Part shown: positions 12,225-26,965 of the stretch, piece by piece | Numbering within the stretch: the stretch's first letter is position 1 | How the letters are laid out: each line of letters begins with the position of its first letter | Source of the DNA: Ipomoea triloba | Lineage: Eukaryota > Streptophyta > Magnoliopsida > Solanales > Convolvulaceae | Direction of reading: 5' to 3' | DNA length: 64,000 bases | Assembly (NCBI RefSeq): GCF_003576645.1 | Contig: NC_044920.1 | Span: 25,506,947-25,570,946, forward strand | Program-made: the position numbers and the translations under genes | The notes under the pieces: model-generated | Told to the model about the DNA's origin: nothing | The model's database searches: none | Seen by the model: the letters and a program-made list of their open reading frames with translations, nothing else

Positions 12225-12425
12225 GTATATTCATGTTCGGATAGCTCAGTTGAGTTCTGGGTGGCAGATTGTAGGCTAAGACACAAGATTGAGCCTTCAT
12301 ATAGTCACATTGCGGGAGTTAGTGGCTCCTTATGAGTCGTTTGATCAAATAGGTTGCTGAGTAACTATGATTTATCCTGGACAATCTTGTGGACCCTATA
12401 TAAGTTTAGCTTCAATTGAGAAATC
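12225..12425 (+). mobile_element. SINE-like copy
   Basis: A GGATAGCTCAGTTGAGT head is followed by GGTTGCTGAGTAACTATGAT and TTATCCTGGACAATCTTGTG. The same body occurs at 18925-19165 (ATAGGCTACTAAGTGATCAT, TTATCTCCTACAATCTCATT). Confidence 0.45.
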
Positions 12426-13059
12426 ACGGTTAACATGTAAATTTGTGTACCATTGTGCATCATTGATCTTGTGATTTATAAATTTTTTTTACCTGATAAA
12501 TATACATCATTGCACCACTGCAGAACTACAAACATCTCTGGCAGTTTGATCTCTCATCTAAACGTTTCTCTATATATATACCTTAAAAGAATTGTGCATT
12601 CCTAGTTTAGTAAGCTTCTGTGGAGTTGAAATAATTGGCATGGGACATTCAAGAAAGCAGGCTTGATAGGGAAGACGACAGGCCTGACATGCCCACAAGC
12701 TTGAAGAAAAATGAGCGGTGGGAGAAGTGAGTTATGGTACAAAGTACAAAAATGGGTGGGTCGGTTTTTTTTTTTTTTTTTTTTTTTTAAATAAATTTAA
12801 ATTATAGAGTTTGATAGGATCGAGACGACATTTGCTCACCTGTCATGAACCATCACACAAACTAACCATCAAGGTCATTTCCATCTCCGGATGGATGCCA
12901 ATTTTTGACATGACCAGCTAGCTAGCTAGGGCATAGAATATGAATGTGATGGTTCTAATTAATTACGTTCCTACCAAAACAATGCAACCATTGATAGGAT
13001 TCTAATTGCATGAACAGTTCAACTGGTTGTAGATGTAAAATTTGTCACAGAAGATCAAA

Positions 13060-14290
13060 TATTTAGTCTCACCAGCAACAACAGTTATATTAGACAAAGT
13101 TCTTCAAATTCAATACCGTTACTCTTGAATCATGGTGAATTAATAAATCGCAAGATATGCTTACTCACGCGACCACTTCAAACTCAATTCCTTTACCCTC
13201 AATTGAATCATGGTGAATGTGGCCGTCCACTTCAAACTCAATTCCTTTATCCTCGAATCATGGTGAACTAGTAAATCTCTTACCCCTCGAATCATGGTGA
13301 AAACAATAATTGCAAGATATGCTCACTCATGTGGCCATGGCTAGCGCGCAAGATATGCTTACTCACTTTGCCACGACGATCACTTCAAACTCAATTCCTT
13401 TACCCTCGAATAACTAGTAAATCGCTTACCCTAGAATCATGGTGAACTAGTAAATTGCAAGATATGCTCACTCACGAGGCCATGGCTAGCGATATGGCTA
13501 TATCGGACAAAATTTACTAAGTTTTAATCAAAGGCTTACACTTCAAACTCAATGCCCTCCCCCNNNNNNNNNNNNNNNNNNNNNNNNNNNNNNNNNNNNN
13601 NNNNNNNNNNNNNNNNNNNNNNNNNNNNNNNNNNNNNNNNNNNNNNNNNNNNNNNNNNNNNNNNNNNNNNNNNNNNNNNNNNNNNNNNNNNNNNNNNNNN
13701 NNNNNNNNNNNNNNNNNNNNNNNNNNNNNNNNNNNNNNNNNNNNNNNNNNNNNNNNNNNNNNNNNNNNNNNNNNNNNNNNNNNNNNNNNNNNNNNNNNNN
13801 NNNNNNNNNNNNNNNNNNNNCCTCCCCCCCCCCCCCAATTCCTTTACCCTCGAATCATGGTGAAGTAATAAATCACAAGATATACTCAGGCTCACACTTC
13901 AAACTCAATGCTCTCCCCACTCATTCCTTTACTCTCAAATCATGGTGAACTAGTAAATCATAAGATATGCACAATCACGTAGTCACGGCTAGCGAAACAA
14001 CTATATTGGACAAAGTTTTAATCAAAGGCTTAGACTTTAAACTCAATGCCCCACCCACAATGCCGCGCTTAACCTAGAATCATATGTGGTGAAGGAGTAA
14101 ATCCCATAATAAGCCATTTAAACCTGAATAGTCAACCAGCTAAAATATATTTGTTACAAACTTTTTAAAATGCTAATAATTAAAATTTTACTCTTCAAAT
14201 TCCATCACCCTTACCGGCATGCCTTATCTTAGAGCTTTGGTAAGAGAGTAAATCATAAGATGTGGCTATCCACGTCAGAACGATCACTTT
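13060..14290. repeat. degenerate tandem repeat region around an assembly gap
   Basis: CACTTCAAACTCAATTCCTT, TACCCTCGAATCATGGTGAA, AAATCGCAAGATATGCTCAC and CATGGCTAGCG modules recur irregularly on both sides of the gap, with units of roughly 60-130 bp. Confidence 0.8.
13564..13820. other. assembly gap (257 N)
   Basis: Unknown bases flanked by C-runs (13558-13563 and 13821-13836) inside a tandem repeat region. The true length is unknown and the open frames spanning it are artefacts. Confidence 0.99.
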
Positions 14291-17281
14291 GGCAGACTAT
14301 TAAGCATTAATCTTACTTTGGATTACGCAACTAATTGATTTGTACCCAGGCAAACTTGCCATATATTTAATCATTAAACAATGAACCACATCAGCTACAT
14401 TTGGAGTTGGGCAATTATATTAGAGCTTTGAGAGAAGAGGGGAATTGGAAGGGGACATGATACATAATGCAGGGGATTTGGCGGAGCCATGGCCTCACGC
14501 AGGTGTCGGACATCGGGCAGACAATGCCCCATTACAAAACAAAAACATGTTAAAAAGAAGAAGAAGAAAAAAAAAAACAAAAAAAAAACAAAAGAAAATG
14601 ACAGCTCCACCTAGAAATCCTCTCCGTTGCTAAGAGGAATTTTTGAGTGAGTTTTTTCAAACGAAAAAATTGGAAGTGGGTTTTTTGATTGATTAAAAGT
14701 TGGGTATTTAACATTTTTCTCTCCTAATTATATATTTTTTTGAAATTCATTGAATTCGAAAATAGGAAAAAACTGTCAGTACAACTCACAATTGTGGCAC
14801 ATTACTGCACGCCTCAGTTGAGCGCATAAATATACTTTAAACCAAAAAAAAAAAACTGTTATTGCCAATATTTTCCTCCTTTCTTCTATCTCTTTCCTAT
14901 TTGTCATTGCAAAAATCACCAAGAAAAATTGTATTGTTGAGGGTTCTCTAATAACATACATTATATACCAAAGCATAGAAGTGAAGTTCCTCAAAGTGGG
15001 TACAATTCTAACCAAGGTGATAATATTGTTGCTTTAATAGCACTATAACGTTCTAAGTTTGACTCTCATAGAAACAATCTATTAAGTTTCTTGATTTAAA
15101 TCGATTACTATGACAATATATTAAATGATTTACTAGTTAAGGTTACAAAATAAGACATACAAATATACACCATTATAGTGACTGTGAGTTTCTCTCATTG
15201 AAGTACTCCGCACTCCCCATCTTCTATCTCCATTTTCCGGTCCATCCAGCTTATGTCCCTCTCACATTTCCTTTGCCAATCCCAACATTCTAAGTTGTAC
15301 AGCATTTGATCTAAGTTTGGACGGTTGCAATGTCACTTCAGCATAAGTTACCATGCACCCCAATTTTTTATTATATCTTTGGCCTGGGGATGCATAGTAC
15401 ACTTGATTTTGATATATCATGAGACATTTTTTCTTTATTTCTGGGTACAATGTACGTTAACAAGGCAGTACCTGAAAATGACTCATCAGTAATCACCTTT
15501 GGCTGGTTCCTGTATGTTTCCCTGAATAACTTGAGAATATAATGCTCAATCCGTATTTACAGAGTGTTAAATTTCAATTCATTCTGGCCTACCAGTTTTT
15601 GAGTAATGCCTGTGTATGTAACGCTTGATTTTAACCTAATTCCGTAACTTTTTTTTTCTTTTTTTTTTGGAAAATGGAAACCTCCTTATTACTATCTGGG
15701 ACTGTGCACTAAATAAACAATACTTCTAGTAATAGCCAGTAAACTACGTAGAAAAGGTAAATGACGTAAGGTGGGTTCGACCAAATTAAAGTGGTGTTGG
15801 CAAGAACCAAACTTGTTACCTTTAAACACAATAATCATGATCTACAAAAAATTTGAAGTGAGACATCAGATTAAATGTTTTCATTGCAACTAATTTTTAT
15901 ATACTTGTGAGTTTTGACTCAATTTTTTTTTGTTTGTCAGAGTAATAACATATTTGATCATTGAGTTATATTGTAGCTATAAATTCAAGATATTGTCTAT
16001 TTTTTGTCCCTCATTATTTATGAAATGGTGATTTTGATATTTTTCATTAATATCCCATTAAATATGAACAAAAAAAATGTATAAAGAGAACTTTGATTTT
16101 CTCAAATCTTCTCTGTATGAGAAAGACAGTACATTTTCAGTGTTCTGGATAAAGATATTAAGGACGTCAGAACACTCCCTTGTAAATTTTAAAGTATCTG
16201 CATTCTAATAAAGAAAATGATCTACATCACCTCATCTGTATACATCTCCGTGAATTGATTATAACAAGTGTATTTGACAAATTTCAAACTCCTATGATGC
16301 TTGGTTGGTAATAGTAGTTGCAAGCTAAGATAATTTAACCTAGTTTGGTGTCTCTTGGACTTGCAGAGGAATTGAAATTGCATTATTTTAATAAAAATTA
16401 TAAAACCCACATTTAAAAATTGAATTTTGACCAGAAATATGAGTGCTTGGCGGGTCAAGTTGTTGTGAGTCTCCAGGATACTGCCAGCTGCTGCAAGAAC
16501 CAATGTTTTCTTCTGCAGGTCTACAGACAATATAAATTCATTATAGAAAGAATAATAGTTTAATCTAAACCCCATCCACCTAAACGAATCATTAACTGTA
16601 GTCCTCGAGCCACATAAAACCCCCTTAATCTGTTCATTATCTGCCGAGGGTCAACGTGTTCAGACACCAACATTAAACCTTTTCCCAACTGTCGTCCACA
16701 GACAAGAAAATCTTGAATCTTAATCTGTGGAAATTAGGACAATTAGGCAGATAATTGGGTGATTATGTTGCCTACTTAGCTAACCCATATTTAAAATCCC
16801 AATTTAATTGATTGGGCATGTAAGTGATGATGATGAAGCTAGCAGTGACACTGCTGCATGCATGATATAATGGATGGGTTGGGTGCTCCGCGGCGGGCCT
16901 ACAGAGGTTGTCGTTTTTAACGTTAGTTTTGTCTTGCGAAATATGATTGGACCAAAAGGCCAATGTACGGAGAGAAGTTAAGATGCAATAGATTTTTATT
17001 AAGCGATAGAAGATCCCTAGCATTATTTACATATCGATGCATTTGTCTAGCCCTGCCCTTTTATCTCTAATTCTTTAATTTATTTCGTTATCTTTTCTAT
17101 GTTCTCCCATTTCTTTCTTTCTTTCTCATCCCACCCATAAAAGATCTTTTATTTAACCCATTATTATTAATTAACAGGAAATAACACTTTTCTAAAGTAA
17201 AAAGACGGTTAATATAATTGTAATATTGGTACTAAAAAGTCGACTCTTTTACGGGTGCTGACAAGATTATACAGAGTCGCG

Positions 17282-17285
<4 letters not shown>

Positions 17286-17348
<63 letters not shown>
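17286..17348. repeat. (TA)n microsatellite, 63 bp
   Basis: Perfect TA dinucleotide run in intergenic DNA. Confidence 0.97.
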
Positions 17349-17351
<3 letters not shown>

Positions 17352-18924
17352 TAACTCTATCATATTCGACATTGACATGGCTCTAACCGATCGACCCCAT
17401 TGAGAAACTCCCCGACTTATTTCGACCAACGGCTATGTCCCACATTAAGGCTATACAGGTGTTATATATGCTACCCTGTCCCATCAATCTTGATCAATTC
17501 ATTCGAGCATATGGCGTGACCAACCACAGTACCCAATTATGTCCATATGCGACGTGTTATTCAATGACATAATCCCGGCATGTGTCTCCTCAAAGGGACT
17601 TCTCTTTCTCTCTCTCTATGTATCCTTAGGCCGGCATGTATAGTCCTTGACATACACAATACTTTCAATAATTTTCATTACTATTATAGGTATCATGTTG
17701 TCATGTCATAACAAAAACAAAATCTGGATTAGTCTTAAATAGTGACGAATGATGTACATTTAAAAAAAATGCTAATAGATATCCATTCAAAGGTTAATGT
17801 TTATTCACCTTGAATAAATTACTGAAAAAAAAAATTCATTAGAGTGAATTCATTACTTTAGTTCTTAACTTTTTATTCTATTGAATTCATCCACATTTTT
17901 AACCCGAACTTAATCGAAACCCTAACGGAGGACGAATTTGAGTATAAATTTCATAGTCAAAGGATCAAATTAAGTTGCGAAAAAAGACTATGATGCAAAT
18001 TCAAAAATGGTCATAGTCAAGTGACTATTTTGAGAATTAACTCTAAATAAATTTACAAATAAAAGAAAATACTTAAATCAATAAAATTATAGGTATTTAA
18101 TTACCTACAAATTTTCATAAGTAAATCAATTTATTTCTAAATTTCTAAGTATTTCAAGATTTTTTTTTTTTTTTTGTATAGCGATAAGGTACTCTCTATC
18201 ACAATTTGTTCACCTAATATTTAATTTTAAAAACTGTAGCTATTGCACCCTTTTTTTTTTCTAGTAAAAAATTATTCTTCATGCTGTATGGAGTACAATT
18301 TTAAGCATTTAAATTTTAATTTCAAATAATTTTAATGCAAAATCGCTATCATATAATGTCCAATTTAGCTTTTAATAATTGCTCTAAAAAAATGTTCATA
18401 AATTTAAATGCAAAAAAATAAAATTCTTTCTTGAAAACGTAAGCATTGACGTTTGTGCTGCGATTATTAAACCTCAAGTAGGGATAGCTGGAGAACCATC
18501 GACTTAAATGGTGATGTTTGTGGTCCTGATGCTTTGTTACCATTTTCTTCTCGATCTCCTCATTTTTGTCGAAAATTTTTTGTGTTACTTGATTCACGAC
18601 ATACTAATCGACCAACACTGTTGTGGGTTTAATTTATTTAGGATTATTAATTAACCTAGCATTATTTGACTACTAATAAGATCCATTATCGGCGTAATCA
18701 AAATCTGCGATTGTAGACTGTAGTAGTTAGCCCAGGTTGCAACGTTTAAGGAACAGTAAACCAAAAATGTCGCCCAAATTAAATGAAGATTTAATTTGTC
18801 TGCCTTGGGGCATCAAACTGCCAACAATTGGTGCACTATATGCCTACCTCAGAGTAACATACTATATCATTGTTTTCAAACGAAGAAAAATATTATCTTG
18901 ATTAATGCGAATGTTCACCTCCAG

Positions 18925-19165
18925 GGAGATTGTCTCAGCCCAGCTTGTACCGGTAGGTTAATTAATTATTGGGTTGCAGATTGTGGCAAAGGACGCATGA
19001 ATACAGGATCGAGTCATAACAACCGCAATGTGAGAATTTTACTTTCTTGTAGGAATGACTCTTTGTGAAAACTTGGTACTGGTTTTCTAAGTTAATAGGC
19101 TACTAAGTGATCATGATTTATCTCCTACAATCTCATTATACTGGGCTATATGAAAGTCCTAGGGA
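18925..19165 (+). mobile_element. SINE-like copy, related to 12225
   Basis: It shares the block TTGGGTTGCAGATTGTGGCA and the downstream TAGGCTACTAAGTGATCATG with the copy at 12225-12425. Divergence is substantial and the head is not clearly tRNA-like. Confidence 0.4.
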
Positions 19166-19939
19166 CGATAAATTGACCTTTTGTAGGCAAGGTTGCCTCA
19201 ACCCAAAAATACAAATATTATAACTTTTTTAGTCAAACAAGAAAATAAATGTTGATATAATCTCATATATTTAAAAAAAAAAAAAAAGAGAGAGAAAAAA
19301 AGAAAGAAAGAAAAAATGTAGAAGTACAAAGGGAAAAGGGTCAATTTTAAGAAAATATTAATATTAATATTAAGGTTATTATTGACTCTCCCATATGGGA
19401 GGTCATGAGATCGAATCTCAGTGGAGGCGTTAGGTTGGAGGTAAATTACGATATGTTTCTCAATTAACCTACTGGCCACCAAATGCTTATATATTATGAG
19501 TTAGTATGAACTCCAATGTACAAATATTGGGGTAGTTGTATAAACGAGACAACGTTATTTTAATACTTGCATGATCTAATATTGTTTATGTTAATTTTAA
19601 AATATCATTAGTCAATTTTATCTATAGAAACAGACATTAATTTGTATGATTGTTGATTCTAGATGGAATTGAGATAGTGATGAAGAAGAAAGTTGATAGA
19701 AATGAAAAAGGTTATTTTATTCTAAAAGCTTTTTCAGTACAAATATGCCAAGCCAATATTTATATATTCTAACAAATAGATTATGAGAATATTTTTCCCA
19801 TAATATATAATATATAATTAATAAATATGATTATTCCTCATTATAATAGCTAATTCCCATAATATATACTAGCTAATCAATCATTAAACATAATTTTAGA
19901 ATCCTTTCTCACGCAATCTTCAAAGGGCATAATCTTGCA

Positions 19940-20065
19940 AGCTTTACTTTTGGATACGTTGAATCCCCAACTCCAAGGAGGATCCACCCCTGACTCTACA
20001 GAGCGTGTTAGAAGATATAAATCACGGGAACTCAATAGTCCAGCAAGTCAAATGCGACCTACTTA
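19940..20065 (-). mobile_element. SINE-like fragment
   Basis: GTTGAATCCCCAACTCCAAG followed by AAATCACGGGAACTCAATAG resembles the minus-orientation copies at 9960 and 23265. It creates a chance open frame of 79 codons (19935-20174), which I do not regard as a gene. Confidence 0.35.
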
Positions 20066-21724
20066 CTTTGGGCTAATTCCCATGCTGTTGTCATGTCTAT
20101 TAGGACTCCTTTGGGCTAATCCCCTGTCATGTCTATTAGGACTCTATGTATTTGAGTCACTTCCTAGGCTGTAGGCGGTATCTTTCAACTCTCATCTGGT
20201 ATCAATTAGCTAGGGTTTCCACTTCCCTCTGTTAACAATTTGACCCATCCGTAATGTTCCCTGTAATATGTATCTTTCAACTATCTAATTTAACACAATA
20301 CATTCAGTTCTCGTCATATCGAGTTTCAAACTTTAGTATCTTTTTCAAAATACTGTCTATTGAACCAGTGAACTAAACTCAAACCGACATAATTATTATT
20401 TCTTTTCAGGACATATAGTACGCATTATATCATTTGGTCCATGACTTTGGTAACATTATCAAATTTAATCATCCGTCTCATTTTTCAAAAAAAAATAAAA
20501 ATCATCCGTCTCATATTTTGTTAAGGAGAATTTGTCATTATCTCCATGGGTTAAAAAATAATAAGGGAGTAAATTTCACTTTCTATTATCTACTCTCACT
20601 CCAAGTTTACCACTACACTTAATCCATAGAAAAAATTCAACATCATACAAGAATTAAATGTAGTGATAAACTAGAAATCAGGAATAATAGATAATAGTAA
20701 ATCAAATTTACATTTTAAAATAATGACAATAACCTGTAAATGAGACGGAAGACAAAAATTGATAATGCCACCAAAACAATGCATGAACTAAACATTGTCA
20801 AATTATTTGTCAACCACTAAATCTAAAAATGCTAATGAAATCGTGAATTAAATTTTGTATTAACTTAGAGTACGATCAAATAGCAATATCACAAAATGAC
20901 AAATGCATGTTTTTTTTTTTTTTGAATAAATTATAAATGTATGTTGAGTTGCCAATAATTGTATTGGGTTTTTAAAACCTTATGTAATAATTAGCTTATA
21001 TGTATATAATTTATTATAGGACTATTATATTGAGAAAAAAAAAATCCTACTTAATCATTACATGCAATGTACTAATAATTAATCAATAAGTAGAGGACAT
21101 TCTTGTGCTCACATATTCAGTTGGAAGGCTGACAATATTGTTATTTTTAATGAAAATATTTTAATTTTCACCTAAATTTTAGTCAGAAAATTATATTATT
21201 GGTCAGCCCCACCAAAATCTTGAAGTGATCACTTAAAAGTTCAATTATCTTTCTTTGATTCGACTTATAAAGGCAGAAGAACAAATTAATGGATTATAGG
21301 ATCTACGAAATAGTACTTAAAAAAAAGCAGAAATTTTTTATTTATTCTTATATTTAATATTTAATGATAACCAAGAATATTGCTAATAATGCATACATGT
21401 GAAGCATTAATTACTATATCCCATTTTGTTTTATTAACATTCTGGAATATGTACACTCACGTAATATGCTAAATGCTCCTTCAATGTTTCAACTATTATG
21501 CCTTTTCAAAAGAGGATCCTTCTTATTCATTTATAGCAAGATTTATTGATAATATTCCCCTTCTTTTTAAATGGCTCACCATACATTTTATATAGGCAAT
21601 GTACTATGCATCAAATCTTTTGTTTATATCATTTAATATAATTTTATTTAAAAGTTGTTATTGTATAGGTTCTTTTTTTGTAATTTTTATTAAATTGACT
21701 CTTTATTTAAGACTTGCTTTTAGC

Positions 21725-21910
21725 GGCATGCTGAGCTTGATTACTCCCACGAACATTGGGAGTTTGGGTTCAAGTTGGGCTCTTTGTGTAGATAAGTGTA
21801 CAGTTTGGTGTTGACTATCGAAACTGGATTGACTTGGTTTACCTCCTTATGGGCCTACGGGGCGGGTTAATAGGATCCATGTATAGTTCGGCGAAATCAA
21901 GAAACTTAGA
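21725..21910 (+). mobile_element. SINE-like copy
   Basis: CTGAGCTTGATTACTCCCAC and GGGAGTTTGGGTTCAAGTTG fit A-box and B-box positions. GGTTTACCTCCTTATGGGCC is the recurrent body motif, and an AAAAT-rich tail follows at 21915-21945. Confidence 0.5.
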
Positions 21911-22688
21911 TTATCAAAAAATAAAATAAAATAAAATAAGAAAATAATATATAGGTAGCATTTGGTTGGACATTTTTATACTCTATGGTTGGATCTAATT
22001 CCAATTACCATATTTGTTTATCTATTTTTAAATAGTGGTTACAGATTTTTTTATGGTACGGGCTTTGCTAGGTGACGATTAATTAGGGTTACAATACAGA
22101 TTTCACTAAAAGCATACTTTTAAATTAGAACGGTTATAGGCTTTCTTGTAAGTCAAATATAGGGTGAAAATATTCTTCCATAGTTGTGTGGTCATTATCA
22201 ACATTCTAAACCTCAAATCTTCTCCTTTTAGTTAGCTTTAATTAGAACACCCCTTACACTAAACAGTATTCTCACATATATGAATTTGAAAGAATAAAAT
22301 GGATGGCAGTTTGGGGGTACCCTAGCCTACCTTAAGACATATGCGGCCTAGACACTAGGTCATTAAAGCTAAAAAGGTTATTAGTTAAAATATCGCATGG
22401 AATAATCCTTAACGAGATCATTTTCAGCTATATTTAATGAAGTAATTTTTTTTTTTTTGGATATGATCATTTAATAATAAATAAATAGCTAATAATCTTG
22501 AAGTCAAATAGCATAAACTTGTATAATCAAAAATATACTAAAGCTAATGATGGACAAATTTTAATAGGAATAGAAAATGAGTTTGTGTAATATGTTATAG
22601 ATCATATCGCTTTAAAAAAATATAGTGATATTTTTGTAATTATTAACAATTTTACTTTGCAACTTGTAAAGCTATGCTCTTTGTAATA

Positions 22689-22857
22689 ACTAAGGATGTG
22701 TTTGGTTGACATGTTTAGCTATCAGGAATGGGTATCAAAGTCATTATTATTGTTTGGTTGACAAGTTGTTATAATATTACTATGGGTTTTGATTACCCCA
22801 TTAATTGCAAAAGTCATTATTAGAAGTCATTTTTTGCTTTCCAAACACACCCTAAGT
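22689..22857. mobile_element. short MITE with GTGTTTGG termini
   Basis: Left CTAAGGATGTGTTTGGTTGA mirrors right CCAAACACACCCTAAG over about 165 bp, with an AT-rich interior. This end sequence is common in plant hAT/PIF-type MITEs; the superfamily cannot be fixed here. Confidence 0.5.
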
Positions 22858-23264
22858 ATAATAATGTGCACATTTGTGCAACGGCTGATATTACATTTGT
22901 TCTTTATCGATGATGTATATATTGATTATTTCTTATGGTTTTTTATCATGGACCCACCACCAAATTAGTTAATTAGGGTGCAAAGGAGGTAGAGAAGAAA
23001 TTGAAATCCAGACACTGGGTAGTGCGTATTCTTTTGGTCTCAAATTACTCATGGAATGGTAGATAAGATGAAGTGCTTGCTTTGTACAAAATTTTAACTA
23101 AGGTTTTTTAATTATTTTTGTTTATCAATATTTTAATATTAAACTTTAATATTTGCAGATTGCACATACAAAATGATAGTACTCATACAAATAAATATTT
23201 CTTAGTTGAGTACTTGAGTGACATCGACTTGTAATACATTTTAGTTAAAATGTCTTTCTTCCTA

Positions 23265-23465
23265 AAACGTTGAATTCCCAACCTCCGTCCAATAGAGCAT
23301 TTGAGGAGATGTAAATCATGGTAACTCAGCTGAACACATATACTAGATTTTTGTTTACTGCGCACAAAGAGCCCACTCACTTTGTGAGTTTGCTTCCACA
23401 CTGCTGCCCCCTTACTTTGAAATTAAGGTTGCTCCAACATTGCCGTGGGTGAGAATCAATTCCTG
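23265..23465 (-). mobile_element. SINE-like fragment
   Basis: TTGAATTCCCAACCTCCGTC, then TGTAAATCATGGTAACTCAG, matches the 9960 and 19940 copies. Confidence 0.4.
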
Positions 23466-26400
23466 GTGTTTCTTCTCAAACTTCACCCTAATGACCAACT
23501 GAATTTTCCATGCGGGCAATGCACATTCTTAGATAATGATTGCAAATTTTTGTCATAAAAAAAATCAACTAATAACTAATATAATAAACTAACTAAACAA
23601 ACATGGCAAAATAATTATTAGTTTTTTAAACTTATTGAACAAGCCCACTTAAATATAATAAAATATTAAGTATATTTCTAATATGTTTTGTCTGTTCACT
23701 TTTCTATTCATTATTATTCACGACAACAACGTTCACTACTTTTTGATGGAAACTGAGATTAAAAATAATATTAATACAAAACTAACCCACCTGTCGTGTA
23801 ATAATTTGCATTAGCATTTTAAGGATTTGTCCGTTGGTGCACAAAGAATAATTGATGTTACTTATGGAAAAAAATCAGTAAAAGGAACAAAATAATGATT
23901 ATAAAAAATATATATTAAACATTATGAACGGTTGGAAATAATTAATTAATTAATTAATTTTAATAATCTATTAGTACGTGTGGGGTTTAATTAGTTTATG
24001 GTTTTATTATTAATCTATATATTATAAACTTGAAGTGGTTAGACTGTGATTGTGATTGACGTAATGATCCAAACACATTCGAAAGGGCAATCCATTAATT
24101 ATGTTGTTTATAAAACATTTTAAATTCTAAATCCGCAATAAAAGACAGATTTTTCTCACTTCTTATATTGTAATTTTATATGCTTTTGACATCGTTAATT
24201 GAATAGATTGAACGAAATATTGATATAACCGAGTGGATATTTAAATTTAAAAACATTTGGCTAACTTAGAGTTGGCTGACTCAAAATAAGAAATTCAATT
24301 GACAGTTTTCGGGGGAATCAAACTTAAAATTTTGTGATTATTAAACTAATTGTCCAACCAACTCCGTTGGGGTTGTACCCTTAGTACCCTTAAGCCCTTA
24401 TTAGACAAAAGATACATTACACCGTTATAACTTCGTTATTATTTAATGAATTCTAATACCGAAGGCTACACCATTATTACCAACATTTAAAGATATCATA
24501 TATTTTTCGTATTCTTTAATTATATATCTATGAATGATCGATGAGTCATTGCAATAAAAAAAAATTAATTATTACCCGGTAAAGTTTGCGTTTATTGAAG
24601 ATTACATATCCGCTAAGTATGAAGGACCTTTGATAGTTCTTGATCAGTGTCTCAATGTTGGAACCAATCACACTTTTAATTTTTTTTAATGATTAAAAAT
24701 GAGTGTGGAAAGGAATTCTTTCTTCTTTAATATGGTGTTGATGTGAAGTAAAATATGTTAAACAATTCAGAAAATTCCTAACATTTTCAATTCTTTGTTC
24801 ACATCAATTGACTCGGGGAATATACACTTAAATTCAACACTCAACTTGTAATCACCTAACTCATTACATATCTTTCTTCATCGTGTTCTTATTCTTAATG
24901 ACTTTTTACATTTGTATTTGAAAAATACTAAATATAAAGATGGGGAATCCCATGCTTGGTCAAACCTAGCTCAAAAAATATTTTTGTTTCCGAGAATAAT
25001 GGGTAAGAATATGTATTACCCAATTCAAAAATATTTCCTATGCCGCTTGACTAATTTTTCATAATATTAAGTTTCCTTCAAGCATAATTAGTGATCAAAA
25101 CGTTGAATGTGGGTGTAATGATCCAGTAACTACCTGAGTTTGAATCCTCAAACGGGGAGGATTTTAACTTTCTGTCAAAAAGCAAACAATCAGACACATC
25201 TTGTGATTTATCTCATCTCACAATCCCATAGTCGGGGCGACCGACCCTTATGTTTAAGTTTTAAACTCATTTCCTTTTCCAATTGTATAGTTTTATGAGT
25301 TATTATATAATGTTTTTATTTTAACACCCGGTTTATTCATCAGATCGAACCAAGGTCTTATTTAAAGAGAATTAAACATTTTTCCGTTAAGAGGTATTAG
25401 TTCAAGTGGAAGGTTTTTGAGTCGTTTAAGCATAACACCCTTGAATGAAGGGTCTCAAAATGAGACTTGAGCGAGGCTCAACTAGATTAAACCACAAGGT
25501 CTTTGGCCGTTGATTTACGTATTAATCCATGTATTACAATATTTTATTTTTAAAAGAAAATATACGTCATCAGTTTATACATATAAATCGATGTATTTAT
25601 TTTATTTTTTTTAAAATAATTATGATGCGTATCAAGTGCATTGTGCAAAATCTTGATTTTTTTTATAATTTTTTATTATTATTCATTGATTGCTTCTATT
25701 GGGTAGGGGTTTAGAGGACTATGTCCGTTATCCTACTATGAGCATTTGATACACATATTGCCACCTTTGGCCTTCCAATATACCGCATAAGTATAAGGAA
25801 ACAAAATTACGCGCGCTTTTACTAATAGTTATAACTTTTGACATAAGAATATTGAGTTCTTTATTTATATTAAGTGAATATATTGTTGATGAACTCCATT
25901 CAATTTAAAAGAATTCTCACGTACACTACCAACACTTTTAGATCACATGAAAGAAGTCTTGTTTTCTTTAAGTAAGATCTCGACTTTAAATTTATAAAAT
26001 GAAACGGTAATTATTAAGAAAATTGTTTTAAACAAGATTGGAATTCGAATTCAATTTTTTAAAGAAAATAATAAGAAGAAGAAGAAAGAAAGAAAGAAAA
26101 GTTATTGCTACCCAACTTTCATGGTAGTTTAGGAAGAATTATTTTTATTAAAAAAATGTGGTCCCAAAGTTGTATAATTTCTTAATTTGTATAGTGTCAT
26201 TGTCGGACTTATTTTTATGGGTGTATATTGATGTTCACATACACTAATAATTGTACTTAATTTTCTTATCAGGTCTTGTCTCCAGCTCCAAAGCCTTATG
26301 ATTGGTTCAACATCCTTTCCGCTCATTTTCCCTCAGAAGACAAGTGTTTCTTTGTATATTCCTATCATTTTTTTAGTCAATAATTGTCATGATCATAAGG

Positions 26401-26789
26401 AATTATAATTATCCTAATTCAAAATATCGACCTTAATTTATTTCCCACTACGTGCAAGCAGTTACCTAGAAAAGTCGAATGCTTCATAATCCTAATTAGA
26501 TAATGTAATTTGCACCAAAACTTTATATTAAAATTCCCTATTGTTTGGTTTGTGGGCCATTATAGATGAATAAAATTTATTAGTGCAGACTATAAGATTG
26601 TGATTGCAGGTTTATATAATCACCCAACAAAATTTATTAATATGATTTTATTTGGATTAATTTATTATAGAAAAATTACACTTTTGAAGGATCCGTATAA
26701 GAGTATAGTGGATTTAATATTTCAATCTCACAATTAATTATATCTACTTCTAGTATTAGTATTACAATTATTAGTATAGTGGCATTTGG

Positions 26790-26965
26790 GACAACTCTAG
26801 CCAAATTGGTTGAACAGTTAGTTTGGTAACTAGAGAGTTCTAAGTTTGATTCTTCGTGAGAGCTCTCTATTGACCTTCTAGCTTGGTTTAAACCGGTCAG
26901 CTATAAACGACATATGAGCGTATCTTCAAGTAGTGGATACGAGCTTTCCCGTAAATAAAAGTTTA
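26790..26965 (+). mobile_element. SINE-like copy of a second subfamily
   Basis: CCAAATTGGTTGAACAGTTA, TTTGGTAACTAGAGAGTTCT and AAGTTTGATTCTTCGTGAGA resemble A- and B-box segments. Related stretches are at 5995-6140, 24250-24370 (minus) and 35300-35400. Confidence 0.45.

Noticed and set aside
13536..13895. Open frames of 119 and 103 codons across the gap
   Set aside because: They consist mainly of unknown bases in the 257-N gap.
16222..16575. 117-codon minus-strand open frame as a gene
   Set aside because: AT-rich, no domain, no signal or conserved motif, and no plausible splice partners.
19650..19920. LTR retrotransposon
   Set aside because: The sequence has the flavour of eroded copia-type DNA but no LTR pair, primer-binding site, polypurine tract or coding remnant could be identified.
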